A program made the position numbers and the translations under genes. Shown here piece after piece: positions 27,074-33,979 of a stretch of DNA of 64,000 bases. This stretch comes from Micromonospora rifamycinica (GTDB taxonomy: Bacteria; Actinomycetota; Actinomycetes; Mycobacteriales; Micromonosporaceae). The stretch covers positions 3,348,001 to 3,412,000 of the forward strand of contig NZ_LT607752.1 in NCBI RefSeq assembly GCF_900090265.1, given 5' to 3'. Within the stretch, counting starts at the first letter, position 1. Each line of letters begins with the position of its first letter. Under the pieces are notes generated by a model. It made no database searches. It had not been told where the DNA came from and was given only the letters and a program-made list of their open reading frames with translations.

Positions 27074-27617
27074 TGGCGATGACCTGAATGAATTGACCGT
27101 ACTTCTCAAGGTGCTCGACATTCTTCGTTTAAGGATCGAGGCTCAAGAACCCCGGAACAATGAAGCCGTCCAGATCACTCAGATCGTGAGTCAGTTTCTC
27201 CCCGGCACCACTATAGGTAACCTCATTCAAGGCCACGGAACTGATTATCGAGAGGAAGTAATAATGGGGGATAAATATGAAGTGCGCGACAATGCGCAAG
27301 TCGGAGCGATGGGGAAGCGTGCCCAAGTTACGACTGTAACCTTTGGGTCCGCACAAGGAGACGCAACGGAGGTCGACCTTAAAACTCTTGCATCCGAGCT
27401 GAAATCTCTACGTGCGGAAATGCGCAATCGCGCGGAAACGACCGACGAGGACCTCGCTGTCGTGTCGATCGGCCAAGCGATATCCGCAGCAGAGAAAGGC
27501 GAAGATCGCGAACTGTTCAGACACCTTAAGAGTTCAGGACAGTGGGCCCTGGGGCTGGCGACCTCAATTGGCGCTGGAGTCGCCGCAGGAGCAATCAAAT
27601 CATCTTTAGGGCTGTAA
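27060..27617 (+). CDS. TIR-TPR partner: coiled-coil protein with hydrophobic C-terminus
   Basis: 185 residues. It begins inside the last codons of the TIR-TPR gene (GTG 27060, AAGGTG upstream; GTG 27051 possible), hence translationally coupled. N-terminal helical part (about 1-60) contains IVSQFLPGTTIGNLIQG. Then comes a polar strand-like segment MGDKYEVRDNAQVGAMGKRA (69-88), a charged coiled coil (about 106-150) and a C-terminal hydrophobic helix WALGLATSIGAGVAAGAIKS able to insert in a membrane. From memory, small proteins combining an M-G-D-x-Y start, a coiled coil and such a tail occur in bacterial conflict operons. An internal ATG at 27264 with AGAGGAAG in front could also make a 117-residue form. 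Proposed role: effector or adaptor acting with the TIR protein. Confidence 0.82.
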   Translation: MPEADGDDLNELTVLLKVLDILRLRIEAQEPRNNEAVQITQIVSQFLPGTTIGNLIQGHGTDYREEVIMGDKYEVRDNAQVGAMGKRAQVTTVTFGSAQGDATEVDLKTLASELKSLRAEMRNRAETTDEDLAVVSIGQAISAAEKGEDRELFRHLKSSGQWALGLATSIGAGVAAGAIKSSLGL

Positions 27618-27748
27618 GCGTTTGAAGAAAACCGAGCCTGCGAATCTACAGCGCAGCTGACCCGGCGATATTGCTTTTGCAGTAGGGTAGCGTGCCCCAA
27701 CCCCCCGATCAAAGCCGGGGCAGTGCCGGGCGGCCGGCGTCAGGGCGG

Positions 27749-27811
27749 TCACTTGACCGGTCCAATCGGGGCCGGGCCGGTCTCGTGGGCGGGATAGTCC
27801 GGGCGGCTCAT
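27749..27811 (-). CDS. possible 20-residue peptide at end of small-gene chain
   Basis: ATG 27811 overlaps the stop of the preceding gene (ATGA) and encodes MSRPDYPAHETGPAPIGPVK. Only the coupling arrangement supports it; no homology. Confidence 0.3.
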   Translation of the reverse strand: MSRPDYPAHETGPAPIGPVK

Positions 27812-27975
27812 GGGGCGTAGTCCCGGCGGCGCATCGCCTGGCGCACGTGGGCGTGTAGCCGGCGGTTTTCAATGCGGCACGGCCGGCACAGCCGGCGGTA
27901 TCCGTCCGCCGTGCGGCGGTCGCGGCCGAACGACGAGAGTTGCCGCTCGGTGTTGCACTGCGGGCAAACCTTCAT
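27808..27975 (-). CDS. 55-residue CxxC/CxxC zinc-finger protein
   Basis: Starts MKVCPQCNTERQLSSFGRDR and continues with a DGYRRLCRPCR segment: two CxxC pairs (residues 4-7 and 30-33) around a phenylalanine and an Asp-Gly turn, then a basic tail. This spacing is familiar from small phage and plasmid proteins often annotated as zinc-finger or HNH-associated. ATG 27975 overlaps the stop of the 51-residue gene (ATGA), so both are co-translated. Biochemical role unknown; nucleic-acid binding is likely from the motif and the basic charge. Confidence 0.75.
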   Translation of the reverse strand: MKVCPQCNTERQLSSFGRDRRTADGYRRLCRPCRIENRRLHAHVRQAMRRRDYAP

Positions 27976-28127
27976 CGCGTGCGCCTAGTGTTTCGCTCGC
28001 GGCACTCGCCGCAGCAATAGTCGCGGCCATCGTTGACCTGTGAGATCGACAGCCAGCGCGAGCAGCCGTCACACGGGCGGCTGCCCATGTCCACACCGGG
28101 CGGCTTGCGGCAGGAATTGTCGTGCAT
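27972..28127 (-). CDS. 51-residue zinc-ribbon protein
   Basis: Sequence has CDGC (residues 19-22) and CGEC (residues 40-43), with RWLSISQVNDGRDY between and a basic tail ERNTRRTR. ATG 28127 has AAGGAG seven bases upstream, an unusually good ribosome site for the element. It overlaps the following 55-residue zinc-finger gene by 4 bp. Likely a small nucleic-acid-binding protein; no specific family recognised. Confidence 0.75.
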   Translation of the reverse strand: MHDNSCRKPPGVDMGSRPCDGCSRWLSISQVNDGRDYCCGECRERNTRRTR

Positions 28128-28518
28128 TGGAGGACTCCTTAATGGGTAACAATACGGGATTATGGGAAACCCGCGGCATTTGGGAATCATAAGAATTCCG
28201 GGCTGACAGGAAATTGCCATGCCTACCGGGAGAGCGCGAGGCGGGGGCGTGGGAGGCACCCCCCACCCCCTGCGCTGACCTGCGAACGGTGCGGCGAACG
28301 CACGCGCGCAATTCCACAACGGAACAATGCATTTCGTTCGCTCGCACATTCGTCATCAAACTAATTGCAACTCATCATCGCTATCACAATTCATGCCAGC
28401 ACGCAACGCACATCGGCTCGCCTGTTGGAATAGGTCTGCGTCGACAGCGTGGACATAGGCGCGTGCGTGTGTGTGCCTGCTCGTGGGCAACAGACACACA
28501 CGCGCTTGCGTCACTCAT
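28128..28518. other. 391-bp gene-free, AT-richer spacer with hairpin
   Basis: No gene is supported on either strand. It contains a GT/AC dinucleotide hairpin (10-bp stem 28465-28474 with 28494-28503) and a stretch of low GC from about 28330 to 28400 that could hold a promoter for the two zinc-ribbon genes to its left. Confidence 0.55.
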
Positions 28519-28626
28519 TCACTCTTCATTGTCCGGCGGCACAGGGGGCAGACCGGCCAACCGTCGCGCCAATTCCGGGGACGTGCCGGCGGCTACCTCG
28601 GCCCGGTAGAAGTCCTCATCGGACAT
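28519..28626 (-). CDS. possible 35-residue acidic protein
   Basis: Encodes MSDEDFYRAEVAAGTSPELA then RRLAGLPPVPPDNEE: acidic, helical, natural-looking composition. It overlaps the 3' part of the preceding 37-residue frame by 34 bp and has a weak ribosome site. Either it or the overlapping frame, or both through coupling, is expressed. Confidence 0.5.
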   Translation of the reverse strand: MSDEDFYRAEVAAGTSPELARRLAGLPPVPPDNEE

Positions 28627-28706
28627 GCCGGGCCGCCGTACCGTACGGGACCGGCCGGAGGTCTGGACGGCCACAGGAAATTGCCCATGGCGTCATTCAG
28701 GTTCAT
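28593..28706 (-). CDS. possible 37-residue protein with strong ribosome site
   Basis: ATG 28706 is preceded by GGGGAGGTGA at ideal spacing. The product (MNLNDAMGNFLWPSRPPAGP and 17 more residues) is Pro/Arg-rich and unlike a known family. The ribosome site may instead serve to bring ribosomes to the overlapping 35-residue frame. Confidence 0.45.
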   Translation of the reverse strand: MNLNDAMGNFLWPSRPPAGPVRYGGPACPMRTSTGPR

Positions 28707-28752
28707 CGAATTCACCTCCCCAGGGTGGTCGGAATGGCGGGAGCCGGGGCTT

Positions 28753-29171
28753 TCACTTGCTGCCCAGCAGGGTCCGATGCGGACGATCTCGCATCGATCC
28801 CTTGGCCGGCGGTGCCGGCGGGCGTGCGGCGGTGCGGCAGGCGTGCGAGCAGTAGCGCCACTGGCCCTCTCCCTGCACCGGGAACGGCTCGCCACAGTGG
28901 CGACAGTCCCGCGTGGGGGTTGCCGGCTGCGGCGCGGGCGTCGGGTCGGGCGCGGGGGTCGGCTGCGGCTCGTCGGCCACCAGCACGCCAGCGGCGCGGG
29001 CACGTTCGGGGATGTGAAACTCTTCGTCGTGCTCGGCGGCCAGCGTCGCGGCCTCCACACGGGCCAGCAGGGCAGCCGCGCGGGCGGCCTTGGCGTCGCG
29101 GCGGCGGTGGGCGGCGGCGCACCCTCGCGGTTGGCCTTCTGCCAGCCGATGTCGTGGCGTTGCTGGCTCAT
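28753..29171 (-). pseudogene. small zinc-finger gene with apparent frameshift
   Basis: ATG 29171 starts 1 bp inside the stop of the 84-residue gene (TGATG) and reads MSQQRHDIGWQKANREG. Beyond that the natural composition moves to another frame: AKAARAAALLARVEAATLAA, EHDEEFHIPERA, a Pro/Thr linker, then CRHCGEPFPVQGEGQWRYCS followed by HAC and the end LLGSK. The switch falls in a GCGCCGCCGCCC tract near 29115-29125 and needs one base removed. The C-terminal frame has a convincing zinc knuckle (CxxC and C-x3-C). It may be a real mutation, a sequencing error in a GC run, or recoding. If restored the protein would be about 139 residues. Confidence 0.6.
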
Positions 29172-29425
29172 CAGAACGGGCCTCGGATTCTCTTGGCGAT
29201 GTCTTCGATGTGCTCGGGCGTCTGGCGCTCGTAACCCTTGATCTGGCGGGCGATACGGCCGATGTCCTCGGCGGACCGGCCCGCCGAGGGCTGCTCCTCG
29301 GCGGGCTGCTCGGCGGCCTCCCGCTCGGCACGGATGGCGGCGAATCTCGCGTCCACCTCGGCGTCCCAAGCGGCGGCCTCGGCGGCGGTCATCGGCTGGC
29401 CGGCGTCGTCGTATCGCTGGTTCAC
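29171..29425 (-). CDS. 84-residue charged helical protein
   Basis: Highly charged Ala/Glu/Arg protein (contains DAEVDARFAAIRAEREAAEQ and RIARQIKGYERQTPEHIEDI), predicted mostly helical and possibly coiled coil. ATG 29425 overlaps the stop of the 191-residue gene (ATGA), and its own stop overlaps the next start, so it is the middle of a translationally coupled set. No known family; the DVFDVLG-like reading on the other strand is a shadow. Confidence 0.7.
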   Translation of the reverse strand: MNQRYDDAGQPMTAAEAAAWDAEVDARFAAIRAEREAAEQPAEEQPSAGRSAEDIGRIARQIKGYERQTPEHIEDIAKRIRGPF

Positions 29426-29997
29426 CGGGCACCACCGATCACGCGCAGGGCACGGAGGATGTTGTCCACGCTGCCCAGCGGCAGGAAGCCGTCAACCACG
29501 TTGGTGTGCGCGTTGTACGGGGTCGAGCGCCCGATCAGGATGGCGAGCCGGTCGGTGGCCTTGCGGATCTCGTCCCGGTCGCGCTCCTTGCGCTCCTCCA
29601 CGTACGGCGCGGCGGCTTCCACCAACGCAAACTGCGCGTTCACAGCCGGCGGCATCAGGGCGCGGTGCGCGGCGATGATCTCATCGCGGCGGGCCTCCCA
29701 GAACACATCCGGCTTGGGCTGCCTCACCTTGCCGGCCAGCGCGGCGGCCTTCACCTCGGCCTTGTCGTCGGCGTACTCGTCGGCCAGGTCGTCCATCTTG
29801 TCGGCGGACGCCTTCAGGGCCTCAAGGGCGGCGGTCAGCTTGTCGAGCGCGGCGGCCACCTCGGGCACCTCGGCGGCGATCTCGTCAATGAACGGCGGCA
29901 GGTGCGGCGCGCGGCGGCCAGGCTTGGCGAGGTGCTCGGTGCCGTGGCTGGTCTGCGTGACGGCGGTGTCGAGGTTGGGGAACTGGACGTTAGACAC
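29422..29997 (-). CDS. 191-residue coiled-coil protein of the element
   Basis: GTG 29997 with GGAAGAG seven bases upstream begins VSNVQFPNLDTAVTQTSHG. The middle (about 40-85) is a long Ala/Leu/Lys/Asp coiled-coil stretch (VAAALDKLTAALEALKASAD). The C-terminal part has DVFWEARRDEIIAAHRALM and an ERKERDRDEIRKATDRL helix. The frame is open back to 30117, but the N-terminal extension lacks coding character. No family recognised. It is the largest gene of the minus-strand chain apart from the integrase and is followed, with 4-bp overlap, by the 84-residue gene. Confidence 0.75.
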   Translation of the reverse strand: MSNVQFPNLDTAVTQTSHGTEHLAKPGRRAPHLPPFIDEIAAEVPEVAAALDKLTAALEALKASADKMDDLADEYADDKAEVKAAALAGKVRQPKPDVFWEARRDEIIAAHRALMPPAVNAQFALVEAAAPYVEERKERDRDEIRKATDRLAILIGRSTPYNAHTNVVDGFLPLGSVDNILRALRVIGGAR

Positions 29998-30076
29998 GGG
30001 GGAACTCTTCCGTTGCTCGGGCGTCTCCGCGTTTCCGAGCGAGGGGTAGCCGGTGACCGACCGGCGGCGGGGTGGA

Positions 30077-30286
30077 TCAGTTGGCGAACGGGTCGTGGTC
30101 GCGGGCGGCCTCTTCACAGACGAGGCAGCCGGGGACCGGCCACAGCGAGACGTGCGCGCGGTGGCGCTGCCACTCGTCGCGGTTGCGGGCGGCGTGGCGG
30201 ACGTTGCGGGGGTGGGCGGCGCGGGCGTCGCGGGCGGCCATCAGGGCGGCGAACTCGGCGGCCCGGCGGCGGTCACGGTTGCTCAT
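30077..30286 (-). CDS. 69-residue basic protein
   Basis: Begins MSNRDRRRAAEFAALMAARD and contains a single Cys pair in PVPGCLVCEEAARDHDPFAN. Strongly Arg/Ala-rich, helical. The H-x-R-x-H and CxxC elements resemble small phage zinc-binding proteins, but the match is not specific. ATG 30286 overlaps the stop of the 65-residue gene (ATGA). An 80-bp gap separates it from the next gene downstream. Confidence 0.65.
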   Translation of the reverse strand: MSNRDRRRAAEFAALMAARDARAAHPRNVRHAARNRDEWQRHRAHVSLWPVPGCLVCEEAARDHDPFAN

Positions 30287-30480
30287 CCGGCCACCCCGAG
30301 CGGGGCACAGGGCGGGGTCGCGCAGACTCCGCACGCGGTGCCGATCTCACCGGTCGACAGGATCGCTACGTAGGCGGCCCGGTGGCCGCATCCGTTGGCC
30401 TCACAACGGAAGTCGGACGCTATCAACAGCTCGTGCCGGCGCTCGGGCGAGACGTGAATGGCGGTCAGCGGGTTAGGCAT
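30283..30480 (-). CDS. 65-residue cysteine-rich protein
   Basis: ATG 30480 with GGAGTC seven bases upstream. Sequence has FRCEANGCGHRAAY (C-x4-C and His) and TACGVCATPPCAPLG: four or more cysteines arranged as in a small zinc-binding fold. It overlaps the 46-residue gene upstream and the 69-residue gene downstream. Similar cysteine-rich small proteins are frequent in actinobacterial phages; function unknown. Confidence 0.65.
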   Translation of the reverse strand: MPNPLTAIHVSPERRHELLIASDFRCEANGCGHRAAYVAILSTGEIGTACGVCATPPCAPLGVAG

Positions 30481-30613
30481 CGGGGAGACTCCAAACGGGT
30501 GTAGAGCGGCGCTCACCGGGGGCCGTCCAGGTCTGCGGCGTCAGGCGGCCGAGCGGCGACGGTGCCAGGCACGCAGCGGCCAGGCGGGCGAGCGTGTGCA
30601 TGAGCTGCCGCAT
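30473..30613 (-). CDS. possible 46-residue protein
   Basis: ATG 30613 shares one base with the stop of the 160-residue gene (TGATG), and its end overlaps the next start by 8 bp. Product begins MRQLMHTLARLAAACLAPSP. Coupling is the main support; the sequence shows no motif. Confidence 0.45.
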   Translation of the reverse strand: MRQLMHTLARLAAACLAPSPLGRLTPQTWTAPGERRSTPVWSLPDA

Positions 30614-31095
30614 CACAGCCGCTCCCACAGCGGACGATCGCCGGGCCGGGTGTACGTGCGGTCGCGCATGATCAGGCGCTCGCGGCGGGTGCGGTCGGTG
30701 TAGATCGGGGCACCCCGCCAGAGATGCACGCCCAACCATCCGCGCTTCCCGTGGACTACGGCGCTCATGAGGTATTCGCGGGCGACGGCGGCGAACGTCT
30801 TGCGGCCGGCGGGCATGATCTCGCCAACGGCCGGGCCGCGCTTGACGGCCACGCGAGCGCCGATCATCTGCGTGTCGGCGAACATGCCACCGGGGGCACC
30901 GGTCATCAGCACCGGGTCAGCGTCGTAGTCGAGCGTTTCCAGGGTGGAGAGGTACGCCTCGAACAGCGCCGGGCCTTCCGTGAACCGGCCGATCAGCCAG
31001 CGGAACGTTTCCAGGTCGGTTAGCCAGGTCTCGATGGCCCAGGCTGCGGAGCGGGCGGCCGGCGTCATCTCGTCGCCGTATCGGTATGCGTCCAC
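30613..31095 (-). CDS. 160-residue protein, first gene of the small-gene operon
   Basis: GTG 31095 has an excellent ribosome site (GGAGGTGA). The protein is mixed alpha/beta: AARSAAWAIETWLTDLETFR, RFTEGPALFEAYLSTLETLD, then a Gly/Ala strand-rich middle (MTGAPGGMFADTQMIGARVA) and a basic C-terminus. No family recognised. It follows a strong terminator on the same strand, so a promoter must lie within 31096-31130 or readthrough occurs; the operon then runs left through at least six coupled genes. Confidence 0.75.
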   Translation of the reverse strand: MDAYRYGDEMTPAARSAAWAIETWLTDLETFRWLIGRFTEGPALFEAYLSTLETLDYDADPVLMTGAPGGMFADTQMIGARVAVKRGPAVGEIMPAGRKTFAAVAREYLMSAVVHGKRGWLGVHLWRGAPIYTDRTRRERLIMRDRTYTRPGDRPLWERL

Positions 31096-31130
31096 GGGGT
31101 CACCTCCAATCGGTTGCAGGGCAACGAAAA

Positions 31131-31180
31131 ACGCCCCGGTCGTTGTGGGAGATGCGACCTCCCACAACGCCCGGGGCGTT
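31131..31180 (-). terminator. strong hairpin terminator upstream of the small-gene operon
   Basis: A 21-22-bp nearly perfect stem (ACGCCCCGGTCGTTGTGGGAG with its complement 31159-31180) and 7-nt loop. On the minus strand it ends in a T-run (GGCGTTTTTCG), so it stops transcripts coming from the integrase side. Confidence 0.85.
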
Positions 31181-31241
31181 GGCTTTTCGGTGTTGCTGGC
31201 CGCGCCGTGTGTGTCGCATACACGCGGTGCGGGGGGCTGCC

Positions 31242-31373
31242 CTATCGGGACAGGCGGGCGGCGCGGTGCGCCAGGTAGTCGGCCACGTTCGCGCGGAACG
31301 CGGTGGTGGCTTCGTCAGTCAGTGGCCGGGGCCGGGTCGCGGTGGTGCGGCGGGTGATCGTCGGGGCGGTCAT
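31242..31373 (-). CDS. possible 43-residue protein
   Basis: ATG 31373 is preceded by GGAGGAACC. The product (MTAPTITRRTTATRPRPLTD then EATTAFRANVADYLAHRAA) is basic and helical at its C-terminus. It ends 60 bp before the terminator. No family; another short frame overlaps it, so expression is uncertain. Position next to the integrase would suit an excision factor, which is a guess. Confidence 0.45.
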   Translation of the reverse strand: MTAPTITRRTTATRPRPLTDEATTAFRANVADYLAHRAARLSR

Positions 31374-31564
31374 GGTTCCTCCACTCTGGGCAGTGGTAGA
31401 CGGCGAAACCGCCCGGACATGGGTGGGCCGATCTCCTGGCGGCAACCAAGATCGGCTCACTCATGACCGGGCGGGTCGGGGTGCGCGCGGACGGGTTGCC
31501 GGTCGTCGCGGTGCGCGGGGTCCGCCCGTCTCGGGCGGTGGTCGTGCGGGGGGCTTGTACTAAG

Positions 31565-31736
31565 TACGTCCCACAGAGGTAAAACGCCCTGTTCAGAGGC
31601 TTGCGGCGCTGCCGGGCGGATGGCTGGGGCGGGCCGGCGGGCCACACTTGTCTCGCACTCTGTATGTCCCCATCGGGGGGAAACCAGCGGCGGACCACCT
31701 CTGTTGTCACCGAATACGTCCTACAAGGGGGGAAAC
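31565..31736. repeat. three TACGTCCNACAAGGGGGAAAC direct repeats
   Basis: Copies at 31565-31585 (TACGTCCCACAGAGGTAAAA), 31663-31683 (TATGTCCCCATCGGGGGGAA) and 31715-31735 (TACGTCCTACAAGGGGGGAA), spaced 98 and 52 bp. Likely binding sites for an element-encoded protein. Confidence 0.6.
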
Positions 31737-31751
31737 CCGATCTTGACGGGT

Positions 31752-31960
31752 GCGGGCGCAGCGGGGGCGGCCCGACTACCTGCCAGGTGGTAAGTCCTCA
31801 CCGATGTAAGGGCTGCGGGGGTCGGACGCGGGCGCAGCGGGGCGGCCCAAGAATTACCCCCCGGATGGCGCACCCGGGACCGGCGAGTGTCGGCACCCTG
31901 CCGTCACTTACCCCCTGATAACGCACCCATCACCGGGCGCGGGCGCAGCAGGGGACGCCC
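31752..31960. repeat. three GCGGGCGCAGCGGGG direct repeats
   Basis: About 21-bp copies at 31752-31773, 31828-31848 and 31939-31960, the last with two changes. They are interleaved with the TTACCCCC family and lie just before the AT-rich core. Confidence 0.65.
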
Positions 31961-32108
31961 AGGGACTACAGAGAGCACTATAAGCAACTACAGTTAGTTA
32001 TGGTAGAGGGTTATAAGGGGGAGGAAATAGGACAGATTGAATGGGGAAGGAAAGCGGGCGAGGAAGCAACGAGAGTCCGAACTCCATTACCCCCCGGATG
32101 GCGCACCC
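31853..32108. repeat. 23-bp direct repeats flanking the AT-rich core
   Basis: ATTACCCCCCGGATGGCGCA followed by CCC occurs identically at 31853-31875 and 32086-32108, each followed by GTCGGCACCC, with a diverged third copy (TTACCCCCTGATAACGCACC) at about 31908-31928. Confidence 0.75.
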
Positions 32109-32308
32109 GCGTCGGCACCCCCTCGGCGGCGCTGTCGACCAGCGGGCGGGGGCTGCGGCGGGATGGCATCGGAAGCGGGCTGTACGCCACGCTGCCGGCC
32201 GTGCGGGCTGTCCGGGGGCATCGGGGGGGACGGCGGACGCACAGTGGCCCGCTACGGGGCACGTAGCGGGCCACTTGTTGACACCGGGCGGGACGGGGCG
32301 TGCGCGAC

Positions 32309-33946
32309 CTATGCAGTGCCGGCCCAATACAGCGTTACGCGGGCGTTCACGGTGCCCCACGGGTCAGCCTTGGTCGGGCGGCCACCCTTGGATGCCGCAC
32401 GGCGCACCGTGATCCGGTCAACGAACAGGGTCACGAAGTCGCGCCGCTCCCCCACCGTCGCGCCGTCCCACCATGTCCGCTCGTCGCCGTACGCGCTGGA
32501 GGTCCAGAGGTCCAACGGTAGTTTCGCGGTGGCCTGCTCGTCCAGCTCGGCCAGGCGGGCGGTAAGGGCATCGACGCGGGCACCGGTCACCGTGACGGCG
32601 CGGGTAAGCGCTGCGGCGGCGGCACCCGAGGCGGTACCCAGGGCCTCGGACTGCTGATCGAGGGCGGCAGATGCGTCGGCCAGCTCGGCGGCCACTGCGG
32701 CACGCTGCACGGCGGTCTCCGGCGTCGCGGTCGCGGCCCCGTAGCGGCGGGTTGCCTCGGCCAGGATCGACGCGGTGGTCTGGTCCTCGTCGGCCGGATC
32801 GATGGAGTTGAGCAGGCGGTCGATTCGCATGCGGACCCAGCCATCGAGCGCGGTCAAGCTGATGGTGTTAGAGTGCCGGCCCGCCGGGGCGGTGCACATG
32901 TAGGCGTCGCGATTCGCCAGGGTGGCGTTTGCGACGAACCGACGCGCCTTCATCCGGTACCCGCACTCGCACCACAGGATGCCCAGACCTGAGAGTAGGG
33001 CCGGCTCGTCGGCGGATTGGATCGACCGGGCGGTGCCGGTGAGGATGGCTTGCAGACGCCAGAACTCATCGGTGGTGATGATCGGCTGCTCCGGGGGCGG
33101 CAGCACGCGGGCGTCTTCCAGGTCGTACGCGGTGCGGTAGCCGGTGATGTTGCCCCGGTCATCGAGCACGGCGACGGCCGGCAGGCCAGCGATGCGGGGG
33201 TCTCGCAGCCGCTTGTTTAGGTTCCGGTCCGACCAGGCACCCGACGCGCGAGAGCGGCCGACCGTTGCGCCGCGCGTACGGATGCCCCGGCGGTCGAAGT
33301 AGCGGGCCACGGCGTGCACGGCGTGACCGAAAAGCACGGCGCGCACGGCCACCCGCAGCGCGTATGCCTCGGTCGGCTCGATGACCAGGGCGCGGATGGC
33401 GACCGGCTCGCCTGCGGGGGTCTGCGCCATGCGCTCGACGGTGCGGAATCCGAACGGCGGGTTTCCGAGATGTCCCCCGGCGGCGTGCGCAAGGGCCTTT
33501 GCGGCTTTGATTGCGGCGGACTTGTTCTTTGACTCGTTGTGGGCGGCGTCCATTCGCAGCAGAAGGTGGATCAGATCCATCGTATTATCCGGGCCGAATG
33601 TGCCTTCGGTGATGCTGACAATGGTCAGGCCACCGGCGAGCAGCGGCAGCCATTCGGCAAGAGCGATACGCGGATCTTGGCGGGTGAGGCGGGAGACGTA
33701 GAAGACATAGAGGTGCGTGATTTCACCGGCCTTGATCGCCGCTACCATCTGGTCGTACGCCTCACGGACCACGCCGACCTGATAGCCGGATCGGTCGATG
33801 TCCTCGAACATGCGGACGGTTGCGCCGGGGTGGTCGTGGTTGGCGCGCTCGGTGGTGGCGGTGCGCTGCGTTGCCGGGGATGCCTCGGACTTGTTCGCAC
33901 GGGCGGACGACTGCCGCACGTAGGCGGCGGGGCGAGCGGTGATCAT
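32309..33946 (-). CDS. large serine recombinase (integrase)
   Basis: Site-specific integrase of the phiC31-type large serine recombinase class, 545 residues. The N-terminal resolvase domain has AAYVRQSSARANKSEASPAT, with the catalytic serine at 13 (R-x-S) and the conserved VSRLTRQDPRIALAEW helix. The recombinase domain follows (GHLGNPPFGFRTVER), then a zinc-ribbon segment (WCECGYRMKARR with a later cysteine in AYMC) and a C-terminal coiled coil (about 420-490, Ala/Leu/Glu-rich). It starts 34 bp from the right attachment junction, the classic attP-int arrangement. The 3' end faces the repeat region. All catalytic elements look intact, so the element may still be able to excise if a directionality factor is present. 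Confidence 0.94.
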   Translation of the reverse strand: MITARPAAYVRQSSARANKSEASPATQRTATTERANHDHPGATVRMFEDIDRSGYQVGVVREAYDQMVAAIKAGEITHLYVFYVSRLTRQDPRIALAEWLPLLAGGLTIVSITEGTFGPDNTMDLIHLLLRMDAAHNESKNKSAAIKAAKALAHAAGGHLGNPPFGFRTVERMAQTPAGEPVAIRALVIEPTEAYALRVAVRAVLFGHAVHAVARYFDRRGIRTRGATVGRSRASGAWSDRNLNKRLRDPRIAGLPAVAVLDDRGNITGYRTAYDLEDARVLPPPEQPIITTDEFWRLQAILTGTARSIQSADEPALLSGLGILWCECGYRMKARRFVANATLANRDAYMCTAPAGRHSNTISLTALDGWVRMRIDRLLNSIDPADEDQTTASILAEATRRYGAATATPETAVQRAAVAAELADASAALDQQSEALGTASGAAAAALTRAVTVTGARVDALTARLAELDEQATAKLPLDLWTSSAYGDERTWWDGATVGERRDFVTLFVDRITVRRAASKGGRPTKADPWGTVNARVTLYWAGTA

Positions 33947-33979
33947 GGCTCTACAGTAGTGTATGGCCCGTCAGGTTCC

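Larger units (their letters stand above)
31374..32308. other. 935-bp non-coding repeat region next to the integrase
   Basis: No gene is supported. It holds three families of direct repeats (listed separately) and an AT-rich core at about 31970-32045 (ACTATAAGCAACTACAGTTA and TTATAAGGGGGAGGAAATAG), rare for this chromosome. Such a layout suits an iteron-type origin or a complex control region; neither is proven. Confidence 0.6.

Noticed and set aside
28214..29241. Plus-strand frames of 130-260 codons opposite the small-gene chain
   Set aside because: No ribosome sites and shadow composition; the minus strand has coupled starts and zinc motifs.
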